The notes under the pieces: generated by a model
Seen by the model: only the letters and a program-made list of their open reading frames with translations
Databases searched by the model: none
What the model was told of the DNA's origin: nothing
Program-made: the position numbers and the translations under genes
Shown here: positions 7,875 through 8,514 of the stretch, piece by piece
Layout: each line of letters opens with the position of its first letter
Position numbering within the stretch: position 1 is the first letter of the stretch
From: Maritimibacter sp.
Lineage (GTDB): Bacteria > Pseudomonadota > Alphaproteobacteria > Rhodobacterales > Rhodobacteraceae
NCBI GenBank assembly: GCA_020441225.1
Contig: JAGRMP010000365.1
Coordinates: forward strand, 1-8,514
Length of the DNA stretch: 8,514 nt
Direction: 5' to 3'

Positions 7875-8514
7875 ATGTCCATTGCGTCCAGGGTCGAGCG
7901 CCTGATGCTCGACCTCATCAACAAGGCGCGCGCCGATGCCGGGCGCGACCCGCTGCAACTCGCGCTCGATCTCAACACCTCGGCCGAGGACCACAGCGAC
8001 TGGATGCTGCGCAAGGACATCTTTTCGCATACCGGCGTTGGCGGGTCGAATGCAGGAGACCGGATGGCAGACGCGGGTTTCGTCTTTACCGGGTCCTGGG
8101 CCTGGGGCGAGAACATCGCCTGGCAGAGTGAACGCGGCCGTTCCGGGATCCGCGACGATGTCAAAGACCTGTTCAACAGCCTGATGAACTCTTCGGGCCA
8201 CCGCGCCAACATCCTCTCGGCGAATTTCGACTATGTCGGCATCGGCGTCGAGCGGGGCAATTTCGACGGTTGGGACGCGGTGATGGTCACCCAGAACTTC
8301 GGCTCCACCGGTGCCCCGGTGGCGCTCGATCTCGACAATGCCGCGCCGGTCGTCGGGATGGACGACATCACCGTCGCGCTGGTGAACACCCGGGAAAAGA
8401 AAGCCCGCGTCGAGAAGTCGCTCGACGTGTCGGATCCGGACGGCGACGAGATCGTCTTCTTCGAGGTCCGCGACCAGGAAGGGCGGCAGAACTTCAGGCT
8501 CAAGGGCGAGGGCA
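7875..8514 (+). CDS. CAP/SCP-domain (YkwD-like) protein, N-terminal part, continues past window
   Basis: An open frame runs from ATG 7875 to the window edge (213 codons, no stop). Residues 6-143 form a CAP (cysteine-rich secretory/antigen 5/PR-1, SCP) domain: LINKARADAG (14-23), DHSDWM (39-44), FSHTG (50-54), WGENIAW (77-83), SSGHRANIL (106-114), FDYVGIGVE (118-126) and MVTQNFG (137-143). The cavity residues H40, H52, E79 and H109 are present. After a linker (APVALDLDNAAPVV), a new beta-rich acidic domain starts, with SLDVSDPDGDEI (182-193), resembling cadherin/Ig-like repeats of large secreted proteins. There is no N-terminal signal peptide. Together with the acidic repeats this suggests type I secretion with a C-terminal signal beyond the window; this is inference. 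GGGAG 9 nt upstream supports the start; ATG 7866 is in frame but too close to that site. Substrate and function are unknown. Confidence 0.85.
   Translation, partial: MSIASRVERLMLDLINKARADAGRDPLQLALDLNTSAEDHSDWMLRKDIFSHTGVGGSNAGDRMADAGFVFTGSWAWGENIAWQSERGRSGIRDDVKDLFNSLMNSSGHRANILSANFDYVGIGVERGNFDGWDAVMVTQNFGSTGAPVALDLDNAAPVVGMDDITVALVNTREKKARVEKSLDVSDPDGDEIVFFEVRDQEGRQNFRLKGEG

Noticed and set aside
7446..8201. Minus-strand open frame of 251 codons across mur, the spacer and the CAP gene
   Set aside because: It is antisense to two recognised genes, has Arg/Pro-rich random composition and no ribosome site or domain.

Overview
The window is GC-rich bacterial DNA that looks like an alphaproteobacterium, most likely of the Rhodobacteraceae/roseobacter type. 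The basis is the codon bias, a Mur-type Fur regulator with the HHDHMID signature, and its divergent arrangement with a sitABCD metal-uptake operon. No species can be named from the sequence alone.

Positions 1-3501 (minus strand) carry the front part of an N-type rotary ATPase operon, in the diagnostic order atpD-atpC-atpQ-atpR-atpB-atpE-atpF. The atpF gene runs off the left edge, and the expected atpA and atpG lie outside. This is the accessory ATPase family that is mobile between genomes, not the housekeeping F-type operon: beta comes first, there is no delta gene, and two small membrane genes (atpQ, atpR) precede the a subunit. The genes are packed with ATGA overlaps. The notable defect is that atpD is interrupted by two separate net +1 frameshifts about 100 bases apart, with recognisable beta-subunit sequence in all three frames in turn.

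Positions 3502-3625 are a short intergenic region. It holds a weak terminator-like hairpin for the upstream operon and an 8-bp perfect inverted repeat around a TTGACC hexamer, a candidate promoter/operator for the ATPase operon.

Positions 3626-7114 (minus strand) are a complete four-gene ABC importer operon for manganese (possibly also iron), sitA-sitB-sitC-sitD. It encodes a periplasmic binding protein with the His/His/Glu/Asp ligand set, an ATPase and two ABC-3 family permeases, all joined by ATGA overlaps. Divergent to it, on the plus strand at 7238-7696, is a mur-like Fur-family regulator. The 123-bp gap between them contains an imperfect 10-bp inverted repeat centred on a perfect TTGACA -35 hexamer for sitA. 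This is a textbook layout for manganese-dependent repression by Mur.

From 7875 to the right edge (plus strand) is the N-terminal part of a CAP/SCP-domain (YkwD-like) protein followed by the start of a second, beta-rich, acidic region. It is cut by the window end. Its leader contains a perfect 10-bp direct repeat.

I see no RNA genes, insertion sequences, CRISPR arrays or origins, and no evidence for a wholly new system. The points worth a second look are the broken atpD, the SD-sequestering hairpin before the c-subunit gene, and the two operator candidates.
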